Both the position numbers and the translations under genes were made by a program. A stretch of DNA of 64,000 nucleotides from Corynebacterium yonathiae. GTDB lineage: Bacteria; Actinomycetota; Actinomycetes; Mycobacteriales; Mycobacteriaceae. Of the stretch, positions 55,734 to 64,000 are shown in pieces; position 1 is the first letter of the stretch, and each line of letters starts with the position of its first letter. The stretch lies in contig NZ_JAKOPM010000004.1 in the NCBI RefSeq assembly GCF_022288805.1, forward strand, positions 62,001-126,000. Direction: 5' to 3'. The notes under the pieces are model-generated. The model did no database searches and was not told the origin of the DNA. It worked only from the letters and a program-made list of their open reading frames with translations.

Positions 55734-56312
55734 ATGAAGTCCTATTACCTGGCCGCGCTATCATGCGTCACCGTCCTTATCGGTGCATGGTATGCGTGGC
55801 CTTTTCCGCGTTTTGACCTCGCCATGCTCCCCTCCCGGCCCGAAGCCGCCGGCTACAACCGCGATGATTTCGGCATTTGGCAACCTCATGGGGCCTGTAC
55901 CACCCGCGAGGTCATTCTGGAAAGCCAGTCAAGCGATCCCCTTCAGGGGTGCCACCCCCACAGTGGGACAATCTATGACCCTTATAGTGGCACCACCATT
56001 CCTGCCACCTCACCCATTGAGATCGACCACATCTTTCCCCTCTCCGCGGCCTATGACATGGGGGCTTCCGAGTGGGACCGCGAAACTAAAGTGCGCTTTG
56101 GCAACGATCCCCTCAATCTTGTAGCCACCAGCCGCAAGCTCAATCAAGAAAAGTCGGATGCCCTTCCTGCCGAATGGCTTCCACCGGCCAATCGCTGCGA
56201 ATATTCTCGCCGCCTCGCAGACATCGCCCGCAAGTACTCGCTTCCGCTCCCCTCCGCGGATGTGCGAGCCATGCAAAGGCAATGTCGGATAGCCCTACTC
56301 ACCGGAAATTGA
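55734..56312 (+). CDS. Secreted HNH nuclease (DUF1524/GmrSD C-terminal type)
   Basis: 192 residues. An N-terminal membrane/signal segment (YYLAALSCVTVLIGAWYAW) followed by a DUF1524 core: EIDHIFPLSAAYDMGAS, then NDPLNLVATSRKLNQEKSD and AEWLPP. The D-H and N residues form an HNH metal site. Four Cys in the outside part may form disulfides. Such proteins are extracytoplasmic nucleases in corynebacteria. Target and role (nutrient use or competition) unknown. Confidence 0.8.
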   Translation: MKSYYLAALSCVTVLIGAWYAWPFPRFDLAMLPSRPEAAGYNRDDFGIWQPHGACTTREVILESQSSDPLQGCHPHSGTIYDPYSGTTIPATSPIEIDHIFPLSAAYDMGASEWDRETKVRFGNDPLNLVATSRKLNQEKSDALPAEWLPPANRCEYSRRLADIARKYSLPLPSADVRAMQRQCRIALLTGN

Positions 56313-56356
56313 TTAGGGTAATTGTGGCAACTTTCCGCGATTGAAGGGTTCTTTCA

Positions 56357-56806
56357 ATGACTACTTTCCTTGTATTCCTCCACGTGGCCGCAGCTGTTCT
56401 CTTAATCGGTCCAGTCTGCGTATCTACCTCCAGCTTCCAGACTCAGATGGCAAAGGTAGCACAAGGTGAGCACGCAGCACTAGGCTCCGCCCGCGTTCTG
56501 CATAACATCACCAATACCTACGGCTACATCTCCGCTATCGTGCCTATCCTCGGACTCGGCGTATTTCTCTCCGATATCAGCGCCTACAAGTCCCAGGTAA
56601 ACTTCCACATCGCCATCCTGGTTGCCATCATCGCGTGGTGCTTGCTCTTCTTCGTCATCATTCCTAAGCAGAAGAAGGCAATGGCCTCCCTTGAGTCCAA
56701 CGAAACCTTCGACTACGCGGCGGCAAAGAAGCCGCTGTCCGCGTTCGGTGGCGTATTTAACCTCCTATGGATCATTTGCTTGATCCTGATGTACGTGAAC
56801 TTCTAA
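56357..56806 (+). CDS. DUF2269-like integral membrane protein
   Basis: 149 residues, four membrane segments (FLVFLHVAAAVLLIGPVCV, YISAIVPILGLGVFL, ILVAIIAWCLLFFVII, VFNLLWIICLILMYV). The first helix His and the overall plan match DUF2269. No enzymatic motif. It is followed by a terminator that lies inside the convergent DUF222 gene. Confidence 0.65.
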   Translation: MTTFLVFLHVAAAVLLIGPVCVSTSSFQTQMAKVAQGEHAALGSARVLHNITNTYGYISAIVPILGLGVFLSDISAYKSQVNFHIAILVAIIAWCLLFFVIIPKQKKAMASLESNETFDYAAAKKPLSAFGGVFNLLWIICLILMYVNF

Positions 56807-56826
56807 TTGGTCTTCCAGAAGGCCAT

Positions 56827-58053
56827 CTACTCTTCCGGGACAGCTTCTTCGCTGTCCCGTTTCTCGTTTTCCAGCTCTTCTTTCAATCTCTGTGCACCTT
56901 CGTGCGCATTGTGCCGACGCCGCTGTGTCGCCTGCGCCACCGTCTGCGCCCACCTCCGATTTTTCGCTGCGAGTGGCCCGCTAGCTTCGTCATAGACCCA
57001 CGTGGAATCTTCAAAGAGCCAAACTATGTCCCCACTAATCGGATCCTTTATATAAAACGCCCGCCCATCAGTCTTGATGTTGTGGTGATGTTGGCATAGG
57101 CACGAAAGATTTGCCGCCGCTGTAGGCCCTCCATCTGCAAAGTCGTGTCGATGATCCATCTGGGAAGCCATCGCCGGTCGTGTGCAGCCGGGCCATCGGC
57201 AGGTTCCATCGAGGCCCTCCACAAAGGCACGGATATGGGGCGGCGTTACGTAGTTTCCGCTTTCATCCTGTGCTGCCTTTTCCATATCGCGGACGGTTGT
57301 CGCCCGTGATTGCATGTCGTCGGCAACCTCTGGCGAGACCCAACCCAAACTTTGGACGAAGGCTGGCGCATCAGGAAGATCGCAGCGATACATATTGAGC
57401 ACTACCTTCGCCTTGGCTTCAGCCTCGCCGGTAAGCAAGGCAACTGCCGCTTGGGCCAAGGAAATGTCCTTCTCCGTAGCCACGCTGCGGATATTTCGAT
57501 CAATGATTTCGGCGGTTTCTAGGCCCACGTCGAGACATACTGCGGCCCACTCCCCGCCTGTGGGCTCGAGGTTATAGGACTCCTTACGGCGTGGATCGCG
57601 CGCGGCGATAGTGGGGTCGAGGCGGACAATAAGCTCCCGCAACTTGCGCCGCAGGTTGCGATGGGAAGGCAATTTCTGGTTGGGGCGTTTGGGGGTGAGG
57701 TAGGCGGTTAATTCGGCGTCGATAAGCTGTCGTTGTTCGGCGTCAATCTCCCCTAGCTTGGAGAGGGTCTGGTCGATAGTTATTAAGCGATCTAAATCTA
57801 AGTGGTAAAGCTCTTCTTGCCGCGCTTCAAGGTGTGGTAGCTCCTTTAAGCGCTCAAAGGCGAAGATAATATTTCGAATTCGAGACTGCCGCGTACCGGT
57901 AAGGTCCGACAGAGATTGGCTAATGAGTTCGATATCCTCATCCGGATCTGGATGCAGATGCCTCCATAACAAGTATTCGGACTTGCGTATGGTTGTAGCT
58001 GCTCGTGAGGTTGAATTTTGTGGATTGGTATTGGCAAAGTAGGGCGCATTCAT
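56827..58053 (-). CDS. DUF222 / HNH endonuclease-domain protein (13E12 type)
   Basis: 408 residues from MNAPYFANTN. The long N-terminal DUF222 region is alpha-helical. The HNH module is C-terminal: CRWPGCTRPAMASQMDHRHDFADGGPTAAANL, then CLCQHHHNIKTDGRAF, with Cys pairs and D-H-R-H. These proteins are multi-copy in Actinobacteria (REP13E12 in mycobacteria) and may be phage- or element-related hosts. Upstream in-frame codons to 58152 lack a ribosome site. Function unproven. Confidence 0.82.
   Translation of the reverse strand: MNAPYFANTNPQNSTSRAATTIRKSEYLLWRHLHPDPDEDIELISQSLSDLTGTRQSRIRNIIFAFERLKELPHLEARQEELYHLDLDRLITIDQTLSKLGEIDAEQRQLIDAELTAYLTPKRPNQKLPSHRNLRRKLRELIVRLDPTIAARDPRRKESYNLEPTGGEWAAVCLDVGLETAEIIDRNIRSVATEKDISLAQAAVALLTGEAEAKAKVVLNMYRCDLPDAPAFVQSLGWVSPEVADDMQSRATTVRDMEKAAQDESGNYVTPPHIRAFVEGLDGTCRWPGCTRPAMASQMDHRHDFADGGPTAAANLSCLCQHHHNIKTDGRAFYIKDPISGDIVWLFEDSTWVYDEASGPLAAKNRRWAQTVAQATQRRRHNAHEGAQRLKEELENEKRDSEEAVPEE
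56836..56870 (+). terminator. Terminator of the DUF2269 gene, inside the DUF222 coding region
   Basis: CGGGACAGC-ttcttc-GCTGTCCCG followed by TTTCTCGTTTT. It overlaps the last codons of the convergent DUF222 gene, so the same bases encode its R-D-S-E-E-A-V-P-E-E tail. Confidence 0.8.
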
Positions 58054-58160
58054 AGACTTCCCCCGCAGAAGTTTCCCTAGAACATATTTGCGTTTTAGTA
58101 TACAAAATCGCCCCGACACGCTACCCCCGTTTATAGTAAAACTGCTGGTCACGGGGCACG

Positions 58161-58188
58161 AAAAAATGGGCCTCCGAAGAGGCCCATT
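58161..58188 (-). terminator. Terminator of the DEAD-box helicase gene
   Basis: Read leftward, ATGGGCCTC-ttcg-GAGGCCCAT followed by TTTTT, a perfect stem closed by a C(UUCG)G tetraloop, 12 bases after the helicase stop. Confidence 0.9.
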
Positions 58189-58199
58189 GAATCGAAAAG

Positions 58200-60059
58200 T
58201 TAGTCGCGCCAGCGTCCACCGCGCTTGCGTCCGCTGCCGTGGTCACGGCGTGGCGGGCGGCCGGTGTCCTTTTGAATGTTGATTAGCTGGCCGGAAATGC
58301 GGGTATCCTTCAGCCGGTCCAGAACTGCCGGATCAAGGTTCTTTGGCAGGTCAACCAAGGTATGCCCCACAGCGATGGTGATGCGACCAAAGTCCTTGGC
58401 GGACAAGCCACCCTCATTGGCAATGGCACCCACGATGGCTCCTGGGCGCACATTTTGCCGCTTGCCGACGTCCAGTCGGTACGTCTCAAAGTCACCATCC
58501 GGCCGCTTAGGTCCACGGCCCTTGCCGCCGCCCTTGAAGTCGCGGTCGCGCTTGCGATCGTCACGACGGTCTCGCTTCGGCTTCGGAAGTGGTTTGTCTT
58601 CCATTAGGAAGTTCTTGCCGCCTTGCAACATGACGGCGAGGGCAGCGGCGATGTCGTCCATGGCCGCGTTGTTGTCCTCGGAGTACTTGCGTACCAAGGA
58701 GCGGAAGAAGTCCGCCTGCTTATTGTCCATGGAGTTGCTAATGGACTGCGCAAACTTTTCCTTACGCTTCTCATTGACCTCGTCAACAGACGGCAGATCC
58801 ATCTCTTCCAATCGGGCGTTGGTCACGCGCTCGATGGAACGCAGCATGCGCCGCTCGCGGGGAGTGACGAATAGGATGGCTTCGCCGGATCTGCCAGCAC
58901 GGCCGGTACGGCCGATGCGGTGAACATAAGACTCGGTATCGTTCGGGATATCGAAGTTGACCACATGGGTAATGCGCTCGACATCCAGGCCGCGGGCGGC
59001 GACGTCGGTAGCCACGAGGATGTCTAGGCGGCCGTCCTTAAGCTGATCGACGGTACGCTCGCGCTGCGCCTGCGCGATATCACCATTGATGGCGGCGGCG
59101 CTGAAACCGCGGTCACGCAGGGTTTCGGCTACCTCCTCGGTCTCGTGCTTGGTGCGGCAAAAGACGATGATGGCGTCATAATTAATGACCTCAAGGATGC
59201 GGGTGAAGGCATCCATCTTCGCGCGATGCGGGATGAGGAGGAAGCGCTGCGTGATGTTGTCATTAGTGCGGCGCTCCGACTTCACCGTGACCTCGGCAGG
59301 GTTGTCGAGGTAGCGCTTAGAAAGGCGCCGAATAGCGTTCGGCATGGTGGCCGAGAAAAGCGCCACCTGCTTGCGATCCGGGGTATCCTCCAAGATCCGC
59401 TCAACGTCTTCCTGGAAGCCCATGTTCAGCATCTCATCGGCCTCATCAAGGACGAGGAACTGTAGCTGAGACAGGTCCAGCGAGCCCTTTTCCAAGTGGT
59501 CGATGACACGACCCGGGGTACCCACGATGACCTGTGCACCGCGGCGCAGACCGGATAGCTGAATGCCGTAGGCTTGGCCGCCATAGATAGGCAGCACCTC
59601 GACGCCCTTGAGGGTTTCAGCAAAAGACTGGAAGGAGTCCGCTACCTGCAGGGCCAGCTCACGGGTTGGCGCGAGCACAAGTGCCTGTGGGTGACGGGCC
59701 TTGGCGTCAATTTGCGACAATACAGGCAGCGCGAAGGCAGCGGTTTTGCCGGTACCGGTCTGGGCGAGGCCGACTACGTCGCGGCCTTCCATCAAGATCG
59801 GGATGGTTTCTTCTTGAATGGGGGACGGCTTGGTAAAGCCTACTTTCGCAACGGCTTCCAGAATCTTGTCTGGCAGGCCAAGATGCGCGAACCCCTGGGA
59901 GTTGTCGTTGGCCGAGTCCTGAGACTCAGCGCCGGTGTCCTCAGAAGTATTCGCAGCCCTGGTGTCCTTGGTGGCACCTTGCGAGTTGTCCTGAGATTCC
60001 GACTTATTAAAATCTTCCGGCTCGTTGACGCCGCCGGTGACGTTATCGGTAATGCTCAT
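58200..60059 (-). CDS. DEAD-box RNA helicase (DeaD/CsdA-like)
   Basis: 619 residues from MSITDNVTGG. An acidic, Ser/Gln/Asn-rich N terminus of about 60 residues precedes motif Q (FTKPSPIQEETIP), AQTGTGKTAAF (I), PTRELALQ (Ia), LDEADEMLNMGF (II), FSATMP (III) and HRIGRTGRAG (VI). A DbpA-like RNA-binding domain near the C terminus is followed by an Arg/Gly-rich tail. Acts in ribosome assembly and cold adaptation. A longer start at 60203 is possible but shows no family similarity. Confidence 0.93.
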   Translation of the reverse strand: MSITDNVTGGVNEPEDFNKSESQDNSQGATKDTRAANTSEDTGAESQDSANDNSQGFAHLGLPDKILEAVAKVGFTKPSPIQEETIPILMEGRDVVGLAQTGTGKTAAFALPVLSQIDAKARHPQALVLAPTRELALQVADSFQSFAETLKGVEVLPIYGGQAYGIQLSGLRRGAQVIVGTPGRVIDHLEKGSLDLSQLQFLVLDEADEMLNMGFQEDVERILEDTPDRKQVALFSATMPNAIRRLSKRYLDNPAEVTVKSERRTNDNITQRFLLIPHRAKMDAFTRILEVINYDAIIVFCRTKHETEEVAETLRDRGFSAAAINGDIAQAQRERTVDQLKDGRLDILVATDVAARGLDVERITHVVNFDIPNDTESYVHRIGRTGRAGRSGEAILFVTPRERRMLRSIERVTNARLEEMDLPSVDEVNEKRKEKFAQSISNSMDNKQADFFRSLVRKYSEDNNAAMDDIAAALAVMLQGGKNFLMEDKPLPKPKRDRRDDRKRDRDFKGGGKGRGPKRPDGDFETYRLDVGKRQNVRPGAIVGAIANEGGLSAKDFGRITIAVGHTLVDLPKNLDPAVLDRLKDTRISGQLINIQKDTGRPPRRDHGSGRKRGGRWRD

Positions 60060-60190
60060 TGCTTTACCAACCCTACGCGATTGCAGCTCCAAACTCCATT
60101 GCGCAGCTCCTAGGCCTTTAAAACCCAGATTTCCTGCAATGCTCGAGGCAGTTCGAAAATACTGACACGTGGTGTCAGGTGGCTCTTTTA

Positions 60191-60729
60191 ATGTGCGGTT
60201 CATGACTCATCTACGCCCACGATTCCTCGACGACCAAGCACGTATCCGCGCCAAGAGAAAGTTCCTATCCAGGGTTCAGCACGGAACTAGACCCTCCGGT
60301 AGACCTTTATTTGTCCTCTCTGTCTACGGGCCTGATCTATCCCACTAGGCGCAGTCGCAGGCCGCGGCATGGAGAGTTTGTACATATAACAGACCGGCGT
60401 TTTCACCTAAACCTCATCTTTCGCATAGCTGCGGTGGAGGATAACTTTGATTTTTATGTGGTGGAGTTAGAACCAGTGCGCTTCCACCGCACGGAATACG
60501 CGGCACGTCCTAAACTCCTTACCGTCGGCAGCGTGGTAGATAACGAAACAACCACCTATTTTCCGTGGAGTTTGATTTCGTACCTCGTGGCAAGTTTGTG
60601 ACTTTTAGCGCCATAGATAAGCCCAAGATAGGCCAGCTTTACTCCTGTTTTACTTCACGGCCTCGCCACCCTCTATACCTGCGCATAGAGTCCACGGAGG
60701 ACAAAACGGGCTGGTGCGTGCCCAAGTAA
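60191..60729 (+). pseudogene. Broken small gene with in-frame stop and frameshift
   Basis: Joining frames gives about 180 codons with natural composition. ATG at 60191 reads M-C-G-S then meets TGA at 60203; the same frame stays open to about 60560 (for example VHITDRRFHLNLIFRIAAVE). There a T run (about 60558-60561) appears one base short, and the next frame continues with EFDFVPRGKFVTFSAIDKPKIG to TAA at 60727. No family recognised. Either a decayed gene, a sequencing error or recoding. It overlaps the next gene's GTG by 16 bases, as intact operon partners would. Confidence 0.5.
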
Positions 60730-61046
60730 GCGAGGTCTACAGCGACTTTGAACACGGAGAGAGAAAAGGTCCGCGAAAGGGCTACGGACCCGACGACCTC
60801 CCCTACCGGCCCCCGGCTAGCACCCGCAATGACGTAGAGGTAGAGCTGGAGCGCTTCCGTCGCCTCTATGCCCCAGAGTCATGGACTGTTAACAGTCCTC
60901 AAGACGAAGAAACCCTCTTTATGGTGGAAGATCCGGATGGTTCACGCGCGGTATTTATTGGCAAGAAGGACGCGTTGCTGCATACGACAAAAGAAAAAGG
61001 CCGCCGGCTATATCAGATAGCGGCGACCTTTCTAGAGGAGCGCTAG
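60714..61046 (+). CDS. Small hypothetical protein
   Basis: 110 residues, charged, no membrane segment. The middle (VELERFRRLYAPESWTV) and C terminus (EKGRRLYQIAATFLEER) look like a folded soluble domain. The GTG at 60714 has GGAGG 13 bases upstream, and it overlaps the end of the broken gene. Its stop overlaps that of the convergent hutI by 4 bases. No family recognised. Confidence 0.6.
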   Translation: MRAQVSEVYSDFEHGERKGPRKGYGPDDLPYRPPASTRNDVEVELERFRRLYAPESWTVNSPQDEETLFMVEDPDGSRAVFIGKKDALLHTTKEKGRRLYQIAATFLEER

Positions 61047-62212
61047 GCTCCGGCGATAAAGGTGCGATAACTCAGCGGCATGCCTGGGCGGTAGGCCAGA
61101 TGTACGGCGCTGGGGGCGTCGAGCACGTGCAGGTCGGCGGCAGCACCTTCCACGATGGTGCCCTTGGCGGGGCGACCTTGTGGATCGAGACCATTGCCCA
61201 CGTTGTGGCGGCGCAGGGCGGTCGCACCGCCGGTGGTCGCAGCATGGATAGCCTCGTCGACGGAAAGGTACTGCTGAAGGACCGCGGTGGTCACGCAGTA
61301 GTTCATCGAGGAGGTATAGGACGTGCCGGGGTTGAGGTTGGAGGCGATGGCGAGGGTTGCGCCGGCGTCGAGAAGCTTGCGGCCTGGGGCGAGCGGCTCG
61401 CGGGTGGACAGATCGCAAGCCGGCAGCATCGTGGCCACGGTATCGGAATTGGCCAACAGCTCTACGTCCTCGTCGCTCAAATGATTGACGTGGTCTACTG
61501 AGGCGGCACCCAATTCCACGGCTAGAGCCACGCCCGGGCCCTCGCCCAGCTGGTTGCCATGCACGCGCAGACCAAGGCCCAGCTTCTTACCGGCTTCCAG
61601 TACGCGCCGGGATTGCTCCTCGTTGAAGGCGCCGCGCTCGCAAAAGACATCAATCCACTGCACGTAGGGAGCAACGCCCTCGAGCATGGGTCCAACCACT
61701 TCGTCGAGGTAGTCTTCCGCATCTGCCCCTGGCGGCACCAAGTGGGCGCCGAGGAACGTCACGTCATCTACGTGGCGGGAAGCGACCTTAGCGGCCTCTA
61801 CCTCGGACTCGGTGTTGAGGCCGTAACCCGTCTTGGTCTCGAAGGTGGTGGTGCCTCCGCGGCGGCCGGCGGCCACGCGATCTGCCACCAACTTCTCCAG
61901 CCGGTCGGTGCCAGCCTGGCGGGTGGCGTCCATGGTGACGGCGATGCCGCCTGCTTCGTAGGAGCCGCCGGAGATGCGGGCCTCAAATTCGGCGGAGCGG
62001 TCGCCATCAAAGACCATGTGGGTGTGCGAATCTACCCAGCCGGGCAGGACCGCGCGGCCACCTAGATCCACCTTCTCATCGGCGGCCGGTGCCTCAGCGG
62101 CCGGGCCTATCCAGGAGATGGTGCCGGATTCGGCTACTAGGGCGGCGTCGTTAAGCGTGCCACGCTCGCTGACCGTACGGAGTTCTGAAATGCCGGTAAA
62201 AAGTGTGCTCAT
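61043..62212 (-). CDS. hutI: Imidazolonepropionase
   Basis: 389 residues, metal-dependent amidohydrolase fold: hydrolyses imidazolone propionate to formiminoglutamate, the third step of histidine breakdown. DSHTHMVFDGDR gives the H-x-H zinc site; VHGNQLGEGPG and SVDHVNHLSDED hold further His ligands. Its ATG is directly after the stop of hutU (62213), so they are coupled. Confidence 0.95.
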   Translation of the reverse strand: MSTLFTGISELRTVSERGTLNDAALVAESGTISWIGPAAEAPAADEKVDLGGRAVLPGWVDSHTHMVFDGDRSAEFEARISGGSYEAGGIAVTMDATRQAGTDRLEKLVADRVAAGRRGGTTTFETKTGYGLNTESEVEAAKVASRHVDDVTFLGAHLVPPGADAEDYLDEVVGPMLEGVAPYVQWIDVFCERGAFNEEQSRRVLEAGKKLGLGLRVHGNQLGEGPGVALAVELGAASVDHVNHLSDEDVELLANSDTVATMLPACDLSTREPLAPGRKLLDAGATLAIASNLNPGTSYTSSMNYCVTTAVLQQYLSVDEAIHAATTGGATALRRHNVGNGLDPQGRPAKGTIVEGAAADLHVLDAPSAVHLAYRPGMPLSYRTFIAGA

Positions 62213-63889
62213 CTAGTCCCTTGCCTTGAATTCCATCGGAATACGGACGCCGCGCTCATCGGCGACCTCCTTTGCGCGAGTGTAGCCGGAATCGACGTGG
62301 CGGATAACGCCCATGCCCGGGTCGTTGGTAAGCACCGCACGCAACTTGGCTGCGGCGAGCTCGGTGCCATCCGCAACGGTAACCTGGCCTGCGTGAATGG
62401 AGCGGCCCATGCCCACGCCACCGCCGTGGTGCAGAGATACCCAAGTAGCACCGGAAGAAACTGCCGTCATGGCGTTGAGCAGCGGCCAGTCAGCTACAGC
62501 GTCAGTGCCATCGAGCATGGCCTCGGTCTCGCGGTATGGGGAGGCCACGGAGCCGGAGTCCAGGTGGTCGCGGCCGATGACGATGGGGGCCTTAATCTTG
62601 CCCTCGCGCACCAAGTCGTTGAAGAGCAGGCCGGCCTTGTGGCGCTCGTTATAGCCCAGCCAGCAAATGCGTGCCGGCAGGCCCTCGAATTCGACGTACT
62701 CTTCGGCGGCATCGAGCCAGTTGTGCAGGTGCTCGTTGTCTGGGAAAAGTTCCTTGAGCGCTTGGTCGGTAACCTTGATGTCCTCCGGGTCACCGGAAAG
62801 GGCGGCCCAGCGGAACGGGCCGAGGCCCTCGCAGAAGAGCGGGCGGATATAGGCCGGGACGAAGCCTGGGAACTCGAAAGCGCGCTGGTAGCCGGCCTTA
62901 CGGGCCTCATCACGAATGGAGTTGCCATAGTCAAAGACCTCGGCGCCTTCATCCTGGAATTCGACCATAGCCTGGACCTGGGCAGCCATGGACTCGCGGG
63001 CTTTCTTGGTAAAGGTGGTCGGATCTGCCTTGGCCTCGTTATGCCAGTCCTCCATGGTGATTTCAGAAGGCAGGTAGGACAAAGGATCGTGGGCCGAGGT
63101 CTGGTCGGTGACGATGTCCACGGTAAATTCCCCGGCGCGCTGGCGGCGCAGAACCTCCGGGAATACCTCGGCGGCGTTGCCTACCAGGCCTACGGACAGC
63201 GGCTTCTTGTTTTCCTTAGCGTCGAGGACCAGCTTGAGCGCCTCATCGAGGTCGGTGACAACCTCGTCCAGGTAACGCTTGTGCTGGCGGCGCTTGAGGC
63301 GGGTCTCGTCCACATCCACGATGAGGCAGGCGCCGCCATTGAGGGTCACAGAAAGCGGCTGTGCGCCGCCCATACCGCCGCAACCGCCGGTCAGAGTGAA
63401 GGTGCCGGCCAGGCTGCCATTGAAGCGCTTTTTAGCCACTGCCGCGAAGGTCTCAAAGGTGCCCTGCAGGATGCCCTGGGTAGCGATGTAGATCCAGGAG
63501 CCGGCCGTCATCTGGCCGTACATCATGAGGCCCTCGTCCTCGAGCTTGCGGAAGTGTTCCCAGTTAGCCCAGTCTCCCACCAGGTTAGAGTTAGCGATGA
63601 GCACGCGCGGCGCCCACTCGTTGGTCTTCCAGATGCCCACCGGCTTGCCGGACTGCACCAGTAGAGTCTCATCAGATTCGAGGTCCTTGAGGGATTCTAC
63701 GATGGCGTCAAAGGCCTCCCAGCTGCGCGCTGCACGGCCGGTGCCACCATAGACCACGAGGTCTTCGGGGCGCTCAGCAACCTCGGGGTCGAGGTTATTC
63801 ATGAGCATGCGCAGGGGTGCTTCGGTCTGCCAGGACTTAGCGGACAGTTCGGTTCCGCGTGGTGCGCGTACTTCGCGTGGTTGAGACAT
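62213..63889 (-). CDS. hutU: Urocanate hydratase
   Basis: 558 residues. Converts urocanate to imidazolone propionate, the second step of histidine degradation, using NAD+ as an electrophile. Conserved: [12 protein letters not shown] binding NAD, YLPSE and the C-terminal [14 protein letters not shown]. Full length for the family. The first gene in view of the hut operon; hutH is not in the window. Urocanate is abundant on skin, which fits the proposed niche. Confidence 0.97.
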   Translation of the reverse strand: MSQPREVRAPRGTELSAKSWQTEAPLRMLMNNLDPEVAERPEDLVVYGGTGRAARSWEAFDAIVESLKDLESDETLLVQSGKPVGIWKTNEWAPRVLIANSNLVGDWANWEHFRKLEDEGLMMYGQMTAGSWIYIATQGILQGTFETFAAVAKKRFNGSLAGTFTLTGGCGGMGGAQPLSVTLNGGACLIVDVDETRLKRRQHKRYLDEVVTDLDEALKLVLDAKENKKPLSVGLVGNAAEVFPEVLRRQRAGEFTVDIVTDQTSAHDPLSYLPSEITMEDWHNEAKADPTTFTKKARESMAAQVQAMVEFQDEGAEVFDYGNSIRDEARKAGYQRAFEFPGFVPAYIRPLFCEGLGPFRWAALSGDPEDIKVTDQALKELFPDNEHLHNWLDAAEEYVEFEGLPARICWLGYNERHKAGLLFNDLVREGKIKAPIVIGRDHLDSGSVASPYRETEAMLDGTDAVADWPLLNAMTAVSSGATWVSLHHGGGVGMGRSIHAGQVTVADGTELAAAKLRAVLTNDPGMGVIRHVDSGYTRAKEVADERGVRIPMEFKARD

Positions 63890-63967
63890 GGCTTCCTTTC
63901 GTCGTGCTTTTCGACGCCCTCACAAGCCCCTAGGCCGGTGTCCCGGGGCTGTCCCCGAGGACTTGTT

Positions 63968-64000
63968 CAGCGTCACATGTCATAAAGTACTGTGACGCAG
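63968..64000. promoter_or_regulatory. Dyad upstream of hutU
   Basis: GCGTCACA (63970-63977) and TGTGACGC (63991-63998) form a perfect 8-base inverted repeat with a 13-base centre, about 80 bases before the hutU ATG. It may bind a hut regulator or a GlxR/CRP-type protein, though the half-site order is reversed from the usual TGTGA-N6-TCACA. Confidence 0.45.

Noticed and set aside
60202-60348. 48-codon frame starting at ATG 60202
   Set aside because: The overlapping frame starting at 60206 gives a longer stretch with more natural composition that continues into 60560 and beyond; the short frame is probably incidental.
62297-63664. 455-codon open frame on the + strand
   Set aside because: Antisense to hutU; a shadow frame.

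Overview
The window is actinobacterial chromosome, almost certainly Corynebacterium. Supporting signs are the gene order rho-prfA-prmC-sua5-wecA-atpI-atpBEFHAGDC, a NucS mismatch endonuclease, a mycothiol-type ArsC, DUF2550 and DUF222 proteins, moderately high GC codon use and several apparently leaderless promoters. A skin-type species of the C. tuberculostearicum/accolens kind would fit, but that is inference. No prophage, transposase, CRISPR array or rRNA was seen; there is one tRNA.

Layout. 1-4.2 kb: the 3' end of glgB, then a leftward run of arsC, a CnoX-like co-chaperone, a thiamine-binding protein, a small zinc-type protein, nucS and a DUF2550 protein. 4.4-18.1 kb: the whole F1Fo ATP synthase operon with its terminator, an atpI-like gene, and the wecA/sua5/prmC/prfA/rho group, all leftward. 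18.5-23.7 kb, rightward: an acyl-CoA ligase and molybdenum-cofactor genes moaA, moeA, moaC, mobA. 23.7-23.9 kb: a regular array of three palindromic repeats. 23.9-31.2 kb: a nitrogen-oxide/molybdenum block with a copper nitrite reductase carrying an extra cupredoxin domain, two coupled multi-pass membrane proteins, a divergent DUF2249 gene, modA, a modB-modC fusion and a Cys-rich regulator. 31.2-36.7 kb: thrB, hom, lysA, argS. 36.9-39.8 kb: lutABC. 39.9-45.2 kb: a secreted hydrolase, tRNA-Arg(CCG), a MerR/TipA regulator and a divergent ABC transporter. 45.3-54 kb: a leftward, tightly coupled operon of SNF2 helicase, SWIM zinc-finger protein, Rad50/Mre11-like pair and MarR regulator. 54.1-60 kb: putP, a secreted HNH nuclease, a DUF2269 protein, a DUF222/HNH protein and a DEAD-box RNA helicase. 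60.2-61 kb: a broken gene and a small gene. 61-63.9 kb: hutI and hutU.

How the genes work together. Moco synthesis, molybdate uptake and copper nitrite reductase side by side suggest respiratory nitrate-to-nitrite-to-NO metabolism, with the nitrate reductase outside the window. Lactate use (lutABC), proline uptake and histidine breakdown fit an amino-acid- and lactate-using skin commensal. The most system-like locus is the SNF2/SWIM/phosphoesterase/SMC-ATPase/MarR operon, probably for genome maintenance or defence. The most unusual non-coding structure is the palindrome array at 23691-23917.
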